Source: Phylloscopus collybita (lineage: Eukaryota > Chordata > Aves > Passeriformes > Phylloscopidae). From it: a stretch of 64,000 bases of DNA. Below are positions 50,001-58,100 of the stretch, one piece after another. The stretch lies in contig JAJNNQ010000006.1 of the NCBI GenBank assembly GCA_027886175.1, positions 744,001-808,000 of the forward strand, written 5' to 3'. Made by a program: the position numbers and the translations under genes. How positions within the stretch are numbered: position 1 is the first letter of the stretch; each line of letters begins with the position of its first letter. The notes beneath the pieces were generated by a model. That model worked only from the letters and a program-made list of their open reading frames with translations, had not been told where the DNA came from and ran no database searches.

Positions 50001-50764
50001 TGTATTATAGACCAAACCAGTTAGTGCTGTTTAAATCCATGGTCTGGTACCTGATGAAAGATGCCCTTTCCTTGTCTTTATTTTTTACTCATAGGGGGTT
50101 TAAGTTAAAAATGCATGGGATATTAAATTGCAGATACAGTTTAACTCAGAAAGTGTGAAAAATTGTAATGTCTGTAGTACTGGATACCCTGATGTACTGG
50201 AATGCATGGTCTGGTATTACAGTCCATGATATGAGAACATCATTTTCTCTGGTGTGGCAGCCTCCAACCCCATGTGTCCAGGACGTGTGTGAGAGAGCCA
50301 ACTGTTTAATTTGAAAGATATTGGAAATTACTGAGTAGATCAGTATATCTTGCTATGCATGTATCAGCAACAGAGCAGTAGAGGGAAATGTGCATCATCT
50401 TCTCTTTTTTTTTTTTAATTTCCAGTTACTGGCCCAGGACATCCGACACGAAAGGAATGTGATTTTGCAGTGTGTTCGATACCTCATCAGAAATAACATG
50501 TTTGGACTTCATCTTAAAACAGAACCACAGGTTGAAGCAGAAACTGAGCAGTCCTCTACACCTACAGCAGAGCCTTCTATGGACAAACCTAGTGAATCTA
50601 ACTGTTCTTGTAGCTCTGACCTTCAGTTAGAAGGAGGACAGGAAGATTCATTATTAATAGCCCAGGGTGAGAAAGAACCTGTGGATCAGACTTCCCAGAC
50701 GGCTCAGTTGGCAGATGAGGACACGTGGGAAACCCCATCAATTCAGTGTGAAGGAGCACCATAG
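31596..50764 (+). CDS. NUFIP1: NUFIP1, nuclear FMR1-interacting protein 1 (10 coding exons, 627 aa)
   Basis: Coding exons are 31596-32088, 32334-32422, 33548-33652, 34261-34323, 34669-34745, 41150-41242, 44876-45138, 46622-46750, 47644-47876 and 50426-50764. They total 1884 nt in one open frame, and every intron is GT-AG. Seen in the protein: a Pro/Tyr/Ser/Gln-rich N-terminus (1-164); a C2H2 zinc finger (C207, C210, H223, H227); a second finger-like unit (C230, C235, H247, H252); a basic helix with [13 protein letters not shown] (263-275), the PEP/Rsa1-like SNU13-binding motif; DPLGLL (384-389); and [20 protein letters not shown] (516-535), the conserved ZNHIT3-binding C-terminus. Known for the family: a nuclear scaffold that assembles box C/D snoRNPs with R2TP, binds RNA and FMRP, and is reported as a ribophagy receptor. 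The human protein is about 495 aa; the extra length here lies in the N-terminal repeats and a C-terminal tail. ATG 31596 is the first in its frame and has G at -3. Confidence 0.95.
31752..32039 (+). repeat. NUFIP1: Coding 18/21-bp tandem repeats in NUFIP1 exon 1
   Basis: Codons 53-148 are built from variants of a 7-residue unit S-Y-S-Q-P-A-E and a 6-residue form (e.g. S-Y-P-Q-P-E). There are 13 tyrosines, most flanked by Ser or Gly and followed by Pro or Gln. Units differ at synonymous and non-synonymous sites, so the array is not a recent perfect expansion. Confidence 0.85.
32334..32422 (+). CDS. NUFIP1: NUFIP1 coding exon 2 (residues 165-194)
   Basis: The acceptor follows a T-rich tract (tttgaag|GTGG) and the donor is AAAG|gtatgg. 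The 89 nt fit phase 1 in and phase 0 out. The peptide is polar and basic ([13 protein letters not shown]) and leads into the zinc finger. A CR1 fragment begins about 9 bp after the donor. The exon is less conserved than the rest; its phase and flanking splice sites are the main support. Confidence 0.85.
32423..33547 (+). other. NUFIP1: NUFIP1 intron 2 (intron 1 is 32089-32333)
   Basis: About 44% of this 1.1-kb intron is a CR1 fragment that starts almost at the donor. The acceptor has a long T tract (about 33520-33536). Confidence 0.85.
32432..32922 (+). mobile_element. CR1 LINE 3' fragment in NUFIP1 intron 2
   Basis: About 490 bp match the CR1 3' region in order: gtccccagtgcaagagg, gttggagtgggtccagg, ctgttcagcctggagaagag, agacataaggaagac, gattgcccagagaagctgtg, a ttggaaggtcccttcccac-like segment and the tail attctgtgg. 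Sense orientation, 5'-truncated; the truncation point is about 9 bp beyond the exon 2 donor. Confidence 0.92.
33548..33652 (+). CDS. NUFIP1: NUFIP1 coding exon 3, C2H2 zinc finger (195-229)
   Basis: It encodes a lysine-rich lead (TKKKKE) and then [20 protein letters not shown], a classical C-x2-C-x12-H-x3-H finger almost identical to the human NUFIP1 finger as I recall it. The acceptor follows a long T tract. The 105 nt are a whole number of codons. Confidence 0.95.
34261..34323 (+). CDS. NUFIP1: NUFIP1 coding exon 4 (230-250)
   Basis: It encodes [20 protein letters not shown], the counterpart of human CPELDCSFTAHEKIVQFHWR. With H252 from the next exon it makes a C-x4-C-x11-H-x4-H unit. Acceptor cttgcag, donor AAT|gtaggt; 63 nt, phase 0 on both sides. 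Confidence 0.95.
34669..34745 (+). CDS. NUFIP1: NUFIP1 coding exon 5, PEP motif (251-276)
   Basis: It encodes [20 protein letters not shown] and the following basic residues. This is the Rsa1/PEP segment that in the family contacts SNU13 (15.5K). The donor AAAAG|gtaag leaves phase 2, completed by the first base of exon 6 as Arg276. Confidence 0.95.
34746..41149 (+). other. NUFIP1: NUFIP1 intron 5
   Basis: The largest NUFIP1 intron (6.4 kb). It contains an A18 run at 36951-36968, preceded by a T-rich stretch, and a (TTTTG)n patch near 40919-40938. No CR1, LTR, exon or RNA gene was recognised. Introns 3 (33653-34260) and 4 (34324-34668) are also plain. Confidence 0.75.
36951..36968. repeat. 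A18 homopolymer
   Basis: Eighteen A followed by a G run in NUFIP1 intron 5, with a T-rich stretch just upstream. No retroposed gene body is visible before it. Confidence 0.9.
41150..41242 (+). CDS. NUFIP1: NUFIP1 coding exon 6 (277-307)
   Basis: It encodes [12 protein letters not shown], a charged Met/Gln/Lys/Glu stretch and VLTTQQFG, matching human [12 protein letters not shown]...VLTTTQYG. It follows the largest intron of the gene (6.4 kb) and a T-rich acceptor tract. Donor TTTGG|gtaagt, phase 2. Confidence 0.95.
41243..44875 (+). other. NUFIP1: NUFIP1 intron 6
   Basis: A 3.6-kb intron with no recognised repeat. It holds one small open frame with an unusual cysteine cluster (42129-42416). 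Confidence 0.7.
42129..42416 (+). other. Small cysteine-rich open frame, unrecognised
   Basis: A 95-codon frame from ATG to TAG inside NUFIP1 intron 6. Residues 8-31 contain C8, C14, C19, C22, C26, C27 and C30 followed by Phe, a spacing like a small zinc ribbon. The run [14 protein letters not shown] loosely resembles the cysteine-rich C-terminus of piggyBac-type transposases (C-x2-C-x3-LC-x2-PCF). The remaining 60 residues are polar and match nothing I know. No splice signals tie it to NUFIP1. It may be a chance frame, a transposase relic or an unannotated exon. Confidence 0.2.
44876..45138 (+). CDS. NUFIP1: NUFIP1 coding exon 7 (307-395)
   Basis: It begins KMKGMW after the split glycine (human KMKGMS), runs through a strongly basic region ([14 protein letters not shown]) and ends [13 protein letters not shown], matching the conserved DPLG element. 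Acceptor ctccag, donor GTTG|gtaaga. The middle diverges from human, as expected for a disordered linker. Confidence 0.95.
46622..46750 (+). CDS. NUFIP1: NUFIP1 coding exon 8 (395-438)
   Basis: An acidic start ([11 protein letters not shown]) is followed by [20 protein letters not shown] and SDSEPE. This corresponds to human VIPKEVTPALCSLMSSYGSL and SESEPE. Acceptor ccctgcag, donor CGAAG|gtgtgt, phase 1 on both sides. Confidence 0.95.
47644..47876 (+). CDS. NUFIP1: NUFIP1 coding exon 9 (438-515)
   Basis: It encodes [11 protein letters not shown] (human ETPIKTEAD), a Thr/Pro/Gln linker, a basic run ([12 protein letters not shown]) and RRPTLLEM, which joins the conserved LLEMLLA box. Acceptor ctttaag, donor GAGATG|gtaag, phase 0 out. 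Confidence 0.95.
50426..50764 (+). CDS. NUFIP1: NUFIP1 terminal coding exon 10 (516-627)
   Basis: It opens with [20 protein letters not shown], the highly conserved C-terminal segment reported to bind ZNHIT3, and continues through MFGL (540-543). The human protein stops about ten residues after that point. Here the frame stays open for another 84 residues of acidic, Ser/Thr/Gln-rich sequence to TAG at 50762-50764. Acceptor tttccag. Confidence 0.92.
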   Translation, partial: LLAQDIRHERNVILQCVRYLIRNNMFGLHLKTEPQVEAETEQSSTPTAEPSMDKPSESNCSCSSDLQLEGGQEDSLLIAQGEKEPVDQTSQTAQLADEDTWETPSIQCEGAP

Positions 50765-51372
50765 AAGGATGTCTGTTATGGACAGTAAAGCAAAGGCTCA
50801 CATTTTCTACCCAACTGATGTTTTTTGAAAGACATCAGTGTAACAAAAAATCATTTAAGCACATGCAGAGAGCTGTTGAAACCACTTTCCTGATCTGTTC
50901 TGCCCTAGGTTGCCATTTCCTTGGAAAACATGTCAAGTAATTCCATTTCCACATGGCACAAAGGCAGCAGTGGCACAGGGTGTGACCTTCCATAGAGTAG
51001 GTGCTGATCCCTCTAGAGCTTTAGAGTTCTGAGTGTCTAACCTTCTTGTGAAATGTGTTTGAGTCCATCCTCAGAGCCAAGTAGGATGGATCTTCTATGT
51101 GAAGCCATGGTCCAGTGTGTGGGGAGTATCATGAGCATCCAGAAGTATTTCAGTGTAGTTTTAAAATGACAATGCAGTGCACACATTGTTTTACTTCAGC
51201 TGTTAGAAGATATATCCAATATAAATCTAATATATCCAGTGCAAAATATGGAATATATAGCTGACCTGGCTGAAAAAGTACTGCTTATACCAGGAGCCTC
51301 TTCCTCCCTGAATTAAGTTGTTAATTGAGCAGAGAAATGGAAACAAGTGTGAAGGTTTTATTTATTTAAAAA

Positions 51373-51378
51373 AATAAA
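51373..51378 (+). terminator. NUFIP1: Proximal candidate NUFIP1 poly(A) signal
   Basis: AATAAA about 610 nt after the stop codon, followed about 30 nt later by a GT-rich stretch (gtgctgggttgctgattg). Confidence 0.45.
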
Positions 51379-53060
51379 TGAAGATACTATAACTGCATCA
51401 GTGCTGGGTTGCTGATTGACCTCAGGGACCCAGTATTGAGCTTTAACTGCTGTTACAGTTATTGCCTGACAAATTAACTGCTGAAGCAAACCCTCAATAT
51501 CATTATCAAAGTTTAGAAAGCTTACCAAGAGTTACTGGTTGTCTTTTGCATATAGATTGGGAATTTATTAGTTGGCTTTCTGGGGGAGTGCCTTGGTACA
51601 TTGTTATGATACTCCTACAGCACCCAGCAATTGGTTTTTTCATGGGTTTGTGGATACATCCATAGTGTTGTGAGCACTAAAAAAGAAGCATCAGCCAAGG
51701 TTTAGAAACAAATTTAGTCTTTTGATTATATTGTGCATTTGTTTGCCAGAATGCTTCTTGTCAAGGGCAGGTGTTAGTTTGTCACATTGACACTGAAAAC
51801 ATGTCACAAAAATAATCTGTTGTCAAAGCCTCGGCTTCAGAATCTGCTCTTTATCTTTTAGCCATGATTAAATGTTGCAGTTAACTCTCAGGGACTGGCT
51901 TTATTTTCATTTTCTTTGATAGAAGTCTAGCCTTCCATTCCACCATCTGAAATATGGAGACTCACATGGGGGTTTTTTTATTGGCTAATGTCTGTATTTT
52001 CTTTCCTTTAGTTCCCTAACTTGTGCCACACATCTCATTTGTGGAGTATAGGGTACAAGAAGTAGTTGAAAATTCTATCCTGCTGCTCTGCTATTTATAA
52101 CTGCAACTGCATATTGTGTTTGTAATGCACTGTCTAAATTTATGGAATTATATAAATACCAACACCCTTGTAAAAGTTGTGTGTCTCAAGGATATATGTG
52201 CAGAATAGAAGCAGTGATCATAAACATTTATATTTCCAAGGCAGATGATTCATTCTTCCCATGATGATCTCACGAGCCATCTCAATCTCACTGACTTGCC
52301 TCTGGCTCTTACAGTTTTACTGCAATGAAAATACCAATGAAGAACACTCAGCCATGGAGATCTGGCACTTGAGCAGAACCTGGTTTCAGAGTGGAGTGGT
52401 ACCAGTGCATAAGTAACAGCTGCAGGAAAAGAAATGGATGTCTTAAATTTGCTATTAAATTGCACTTTAAACAACCCTGTGTCCTATCAAGGTGATGGCA
52501 GAGCTTTCTTTGACTGTACCCTTTGACCTTGTGTTTAAAAAGACAGAATCTTTACCATGATTTCTTTATACTGTTGTCATTATGATTTAAGAATATTAAA
52601 CTTCCACACAAAACCAAAAACTTCGTCAGAAAAAAAATCTTATTAAAAGGCTATTTCATATAGATAGAAAGGTTTTTTTATAGAGAGATCTGTACATGGG
52701 ATAAACCAGAAGTTTTAACCTAGGACTTGTTGCATACATGAAGAACTACTCTTTTTCTCATAAGAAGCCATTTCTGCCAAGCCATGTAGAGACAGACACT
52801 GCAGTGATGTCAAACCCTGAATTGTAGTCTTGGTCAATGGTAGGAGGTCTCTGTCCCTTCCTCTCCCCCACTTTTCCTTTCCCCTTCTAGAACAAAACCC
52901 TTCATGCTCATCAAGGATGTGCTTTCTTTGTACTTTGGATTCAGCACCTATAGGAAAGGTGCCATAATGACCTCCTCTGGTACTGTCAAATGCCTGCAGG
53001 CTTTTCTGGTCCCTGCAGTTAATCTGCTCTGGGTTAGCAGAGGTGGGTTTTGTTCACTCG

Positions 53061-53066
53061 AATAAA
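53061..53066 (+). terminator. NUFIP1: Distal candidate NUFIP1 poly(A) signal
   Basis: AATAAA about 2.3 kb after the stop, followed by ctctctgtgtctgt and, 35 nt on, gcctgttgtttctgg, a good GT-rich downstream element. Between the two signals the sequence is 3' UTR-like, A/T-rich and without repeats. Another AATAAA occurs at 53871-53876. Confidence 0.45.
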
Positions 53067-53999
53067 ATACCTCTCTGTGTCTGTAAGAAGAGCCTGTTGT
53101 TTCTGGCATGCTGCTGGAGCCAGTGCTTTTTGTAAGCTTTGTGTAGCTTTTAGCTTTCTCATTGTCTTGATTTGGGTGGTAGTTTCTTAATGTTTTGTGG
53201 GTTTTTTGCAGTGTTCTTAAGAAAAAAAGAATCCTATTGCTCAGTTGTTGTGACTCAATTTAGATAAAAATATTCCAGTGACAACCTTCACACTTTGGAA
53301 ATTTTATTTTTTATCTTTCTTCTTTTATAACTTAGCTACTGAAAATGTGGTTGTAGGCGTCTAGTTTAAATTCAGTTCCCTTGGGTTTTGCTGTTTTTTT
53401 GTTTGTTTTAAACCCATCTCACCTACTGAGCTAGAGAAGTTGAGAGAGGGAAGAAAAAATCAAGACTACTCATTTGTGGAGGTGCAGCTTAGGTAATTTA
53501 GGCTTGTCTGTGAACAAAATCATTTGTGCTACAGCACAGCTGCTCCTGGGAGGGTAAGGGAAACAAGGTGGTGTGCATTTCTAAATCTCTGTGACTCCTT
53601 GGTCGGTGAGGGCTTTTGTAACTGATTTTACATGTTGGTGTTGCAGCCCTTGCACTGGAAGCACAGGAGAGGGGATGGTTTGATTAGCCCTGCGCCAAAG
53701 GGAGGTGCGGTCCCTGCTGCCAACACTCTGGTCCTCTGTGTCACAACTGGGTGTCCCTCGTGTTTCCCCTTGTTCCTGTGACTGCTAATCCAAGTCATGT
53801 GGTGCAGTCATTATTCAGAATGGCAGTCATGCAGTCCTAGCAGATCTTAGATGTTTGAAAAATGTTGAGGAATAAATAGCCTCTCTTTAGGCTGGTTAGT
53901 CTGTCAAAAGCAGAAGTCTGCACTGGAATGCTGCATTCCCCAAGCTGTCTATCAGGCATACTGCATCATCCTGCTATCTGTGGAAGCACAAGACAATTA

Positions 54000-55147
54000 T
54001 AGAAAGTTCATGAGGACTGGAAAGGAAGCAAACAAGTATTAGTTCAGGAGGATCTCAGGCCCTACAGGCTCATCAGCTTCACCTTGACTCCACAGAATGT
54101 GGAACAGCTGAGCCTAGAAACTATTTCCAGACATAGTAAAGACAGTTATAGGACCATGGAATGGTTTGGTTTGGAAGGGGCCTTAAAGATCATCTAGTTC
54201 CAACCCCCTGCCGTGGGCAGGGGCACCTTCCACTAGACCAGGTTGCTCAAAGCACCATCCAACCTGGCCTTGAGCATTTCCAGGGATGAAGCATCCACAG
54301 CTCTTCTGTGCAAACTATTCTGATTCACACCACCCTCACAGTAAAGAATTTCTTCCTACTATCTAACACACAGGAAGGCATTTGGGTTTAGGCAGCAGTG
54401 TTTTATGAAGGAGGAATGCTTTATCAATTGGCTAGTCTTTTACAGGGAGATTACTTGCTTGATTGGCTGAGGAGAGGGCAGTGGATATTGTTCATTGTAG
54501 ATTTGGCAAGGCTTTAGATGCTGTGTCCTATGAGATCCTCATTGGTGAACTATGGGCTGGGTAGGTGGATGATGAGGTAGATTGAACAGTTGCTGAAGTG
54601 CCAGGCTCAAAGGGTTGTGATCAGTCACCAGCAGGCTGAAAGAAGTAATCCTTTCTCTCTGTCCAGCACTGGTGATGTCCATCTGGAGTGCTGGGTCCAG
54701 TGCTGGGCTGCACAGTGTAGGAGAGACATGGACATACTGCAAGTCCAGTGCAGGGCCACAAAGGTGATGAAGGGATTGGAGCACCTTCATTGTGGGGAGA
54801 AGCTGCGAGTGCCTGGAGAAGAGAAGGTTCAGAGGGCTTTTATCCATGTGGATAGACACCTGATGGGGGAAGTAAAGGTGTAGCCAGGATTTCCCCAGTA
54901 GTGGCCATGGACAAGACCTGAGAAAAGCATCCCTGATGGAAATACAGGAAATTTAAATATCAGAAGAAATGTTTTTACTGTGAAAGGGGTCAAACACTGA
55001 CACAGATTGCTCAGAGATGTTGTAGCATGTCCATCCTTGGGGATATTCAAAACCTGACAGGATGCAGCCCTGAGCAGGCGGCAGTGAGAGTTGGGAGGGA
55101 TCATCTCCAGAGGTGCCCATCAGCCTCAGCTGCTCTGGGACTCTGCA
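54000..55147 (+). mobile_element. CR1 LINE fragment, split by a second CR1
   Basis: The left arm (about 54000-54148) matches the 3' part of CR1 ORF2 (ggactggaaaggaagcaaac; caggctcatcagcttcacct; aaactatttccagacatag). The right arm (about 54368-55147) resumes at the next part of the same element (gcagtggatattgttcattg; ggcaaggctttagatgctg; gtagattgaacagttgctg) and reaches a decayed 3' tail near 55147. The frame is full of stops, so it is inactive. Confidence 0.85.
54149..54367 (-). mobile_element. CR1 LINE fragment nested in an older CR1
   Basis: The plus strand reads ccatggaatggtttggtttg, ggccttaaagatcatctag, ccctgccgtgggcagg and agaatttcttcctactatc, the reverse complement of a CR1 3' end. It is better preserved than its host element, as expected for a later insertion. 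Confidence 0.88.
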
Positions 55148-58100
55148 GGCTGACGTGGATGTGCTGCTCAGAATTGCTTGTTGGTGCAAAACACTTGCTG
55201 TGAAGGCACTGTTCCTAATAAATTGGCAGAGCAGACAGATCCCATGGGCTGCCCTGCCTGCACAAGGCTGATGGACTGCACCAAGTACTGAAGAGAAGGT
55301 CCAAACTCAGCACCCACGACAGCTGACACAACTCCATGACCTACATTTGTCCCTAGTGTTTGCCCTTGTGCAATCTTGAACCTCAGCTCTGTGCATCAAT
55401 TTGCAGAGAGGGACGCTAAATCTAACATTTTAACTCTGCTTGCAGTGCAATTTGAGATGGATGAATGAAAAATGCTGTGTAAGTGTTGGGTTTTGCTGTT
55501 ACTTGGTGAGGTGAAAAAGTGTCGTGTCGGTCTGGGTATTCACTGGCCTAGTCTGGGAGTCCTCAATACCTGAAAGAAACTCCCACTCTCCCTAGTTTTC
55601 ATTACTCTTCTGGCTTATGTTGTGTGACTCTCTTCCTAAATTGTCCTCTGATTTCTAAATATACCCTTCAGGGGGTGGCTCTTGTTTGGCAAGACAGCTT
55701 TCTTGGCAGGGCATAATTTTTCCATCTTTTTTGTATACATAAAGGAAGACTGTGTATGAGCATGGGCTCTTGTGTGAAAGCAATACCAGCTCAGTAAAAC
55801 ATAACTTGTGCTGAGGAGTATTTGACACATCAAAACCCTGAAGTGGTCACAGGAGCAGTTATTTTGGGTGAGGAGAAATCTAGTGTGGATATAATTTTCT
55901 TTCAGGTTGACTAAAGTCTCAATGAAAACACTGATATGGGTACTTGTTGGGGAAAAAGAAACAAGAAATTGGAACAAATGCTATGTCTAGTTGGAAGGAA
56001 ACAACACGTTTGTTTTCTATTTGTCACAGCAAGCCACGTACTGAGTTGTTAAACCTGCTTCCCCCACTCCCGTATCACCATCTTTCTTTCTAAACATGGG
56101 CTGATGTGGTTGAATGGTGGAAGTATATAATTGGCTTTGGGGAAGCTGAAAGAAAATTGCACCAATATTTGTCTATATTGATCCACGCTCTCTTGACTAG
56201 TGGGTATCTGTTCAGAGCTGGGTGCCTTTTGCACTCTGTTTCCTTGGCAAACCGTTGTGGTGAAATAACAGATTTCCCATGGGGTTGACTTATAGAGGAT
56301 CTGGGCAAAAGGGATAGTTTTTCAGGTCCAGAAATGGTCTGAAACATGCCCAAGTACACCTGTTTGTAATGATTTCAGAAGAGATTTCTTTCTTATGTTT
56401 GTCCAGAATATAACATTTGTGGAACATTGATTTTAGATTGGTGAAGCCTTTCATTTCACCTGGGACAAAAGCATTTTGTTTCTCTTAAAACAGAAATGAG
56501 GAAACCAGAGCAGATCCTCCTCAGCATGGGAGAAGGTGACTCCCCACTCCCAGGCTCCCAAGAGAGGGCTGCTCCAAGCAGCCCTCTTGGAGTGTGCAGG
56601 GCTGGCTGATCCCATCTCCTGCCTCTCCATGGTTCCACTTGGCCCAGAAAGTTTGTCTCCCGATGGAGGGAGAACCAGGCTGCTTTGCTGAGGGGCTGCA
56701 TCTCTCACCTGGGAGGCTAGACCTCTGCAAAATGGAATTTTACAAAACCAAAGCCAGAGGATGCTTTGGTGATGGTTGGAGTATTGCGCGTCAGGGACAC
56801 ATGGAGACTTCATGTCATTGGGATGCCCATCTCCAAAAGCAAGTACTTTTGTTAATTTTCTTGTTAATCAAAGCTGTCTGCTTCCTTCACATCCTCTTCC
56901 TCCCGTTCTTCCTCTGCCAGGGATTAAGAGTGTAGTCCTTGGTCTCTCTCATTTGCTGGATCTACTAAGTAAACGCAACCTGAATTGGAAAATAGCAGTG
57001 GGATTACTTAAAACCACATTCCTCAGCAAGTTTGTGCTTTGTAACACTCTTAATTCTGCTGTGCTTAAATCAAAACCCTCTTTATTTTCTTTTGGTCCCT
57101 TAGCAAAGAGATTTTGACTTTCAAGGGCAAGATGTCAGTATTGTACCAGGCAACATTAGAGGGATGCTGATTGCATCATATAGCGGAAAAATGTTATTGC
57201 AGATTTCCAAAAGTAGAGCTGTTCTCCCCACCCTTCTAAAATTCATTCTGAATTTAGGTGCCTGTCTGATCTTTGTGTTATTAGGTGATACTGTTAGATA
57301 TTTTCTTACAAGAGAAAATGAAATTTGTCTGCCCCTGCACCATGGAGAAAAAAAAAATGGGAAAAAGAGTCTTCTTTTATTGCCCTTTGGTTTCGTGGCC
57401 AGGAGCACAATTTCCATCTGTTGCAGATGACCCTTTCAGAGAACTTGGTGTCTGTGAGCCTGTGACTTCCATCCACACATGGGAGCTCAGAGCTGGTGTC
57501 TGAGCTTCTGTGACACCCCCTGAAAAACCCCAAGATGACCAGAATCAATGTCTGGTGCTCTTCAAGAACAAGGGTGTGTGGAGGGAGCAGCATTTTGCTT
57601 CCTGTACATACTTATTTTTTAAAGTGGATATAAATAGTGTTTGGGTATGGTATTTGAACACAGATATTGGTAAAATAATGTAAATTTGCAATATTTATGA
57701 GATTAATATCCTCATATTGGTGGTTTCAGGGCCATGTCGGGCAGGAATCCCCATCCTCTTTGCCTGTGAGAGTGCTCCTCACTTTCCATCATGGAAAATA
57801 TTGGGGGAACCCTGGCATAAGCATCTTGCTGGAGCCTCTGCTATGCAGTCAGATGTGACATAAAAACAGCAGTAAAGTGAAAAGTGAGTCTCCTCTTTGG
57901 GAAACAACTGATTCATTGTCATCATTAAGGCTAGAGGCAATGTGGAGCACAGGCTGTTCTTGGTGGAGGATTACAAGATTCTGTTGGGATTTAGGGACGG
58001 AAATACATGCAGGATTTCCTTTAAAAAGCCCTGTGCTTGAGTAGCTGTTTTGTTGCTACGCTAAAAACTAAACACCTCGGGCTAGTGGGCCACTTCCTGA

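Larger units (their letters stand above)
45139..50425 (+). other. NUFIP1: NUFIP1 introns 7-9 with exons 8 and 9 between
   Basis: Introns 7 (45139-46621), 8 (46751-47643) and 9 (47877-50425) hold only short poly(A)/poly(T) patches, a (CT)n run near 46298 and a 14-bp direct duplication (agtatctcttggca, 49274-49301). No mobile element or RNA gene was recognised. Confidence 0.7.
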
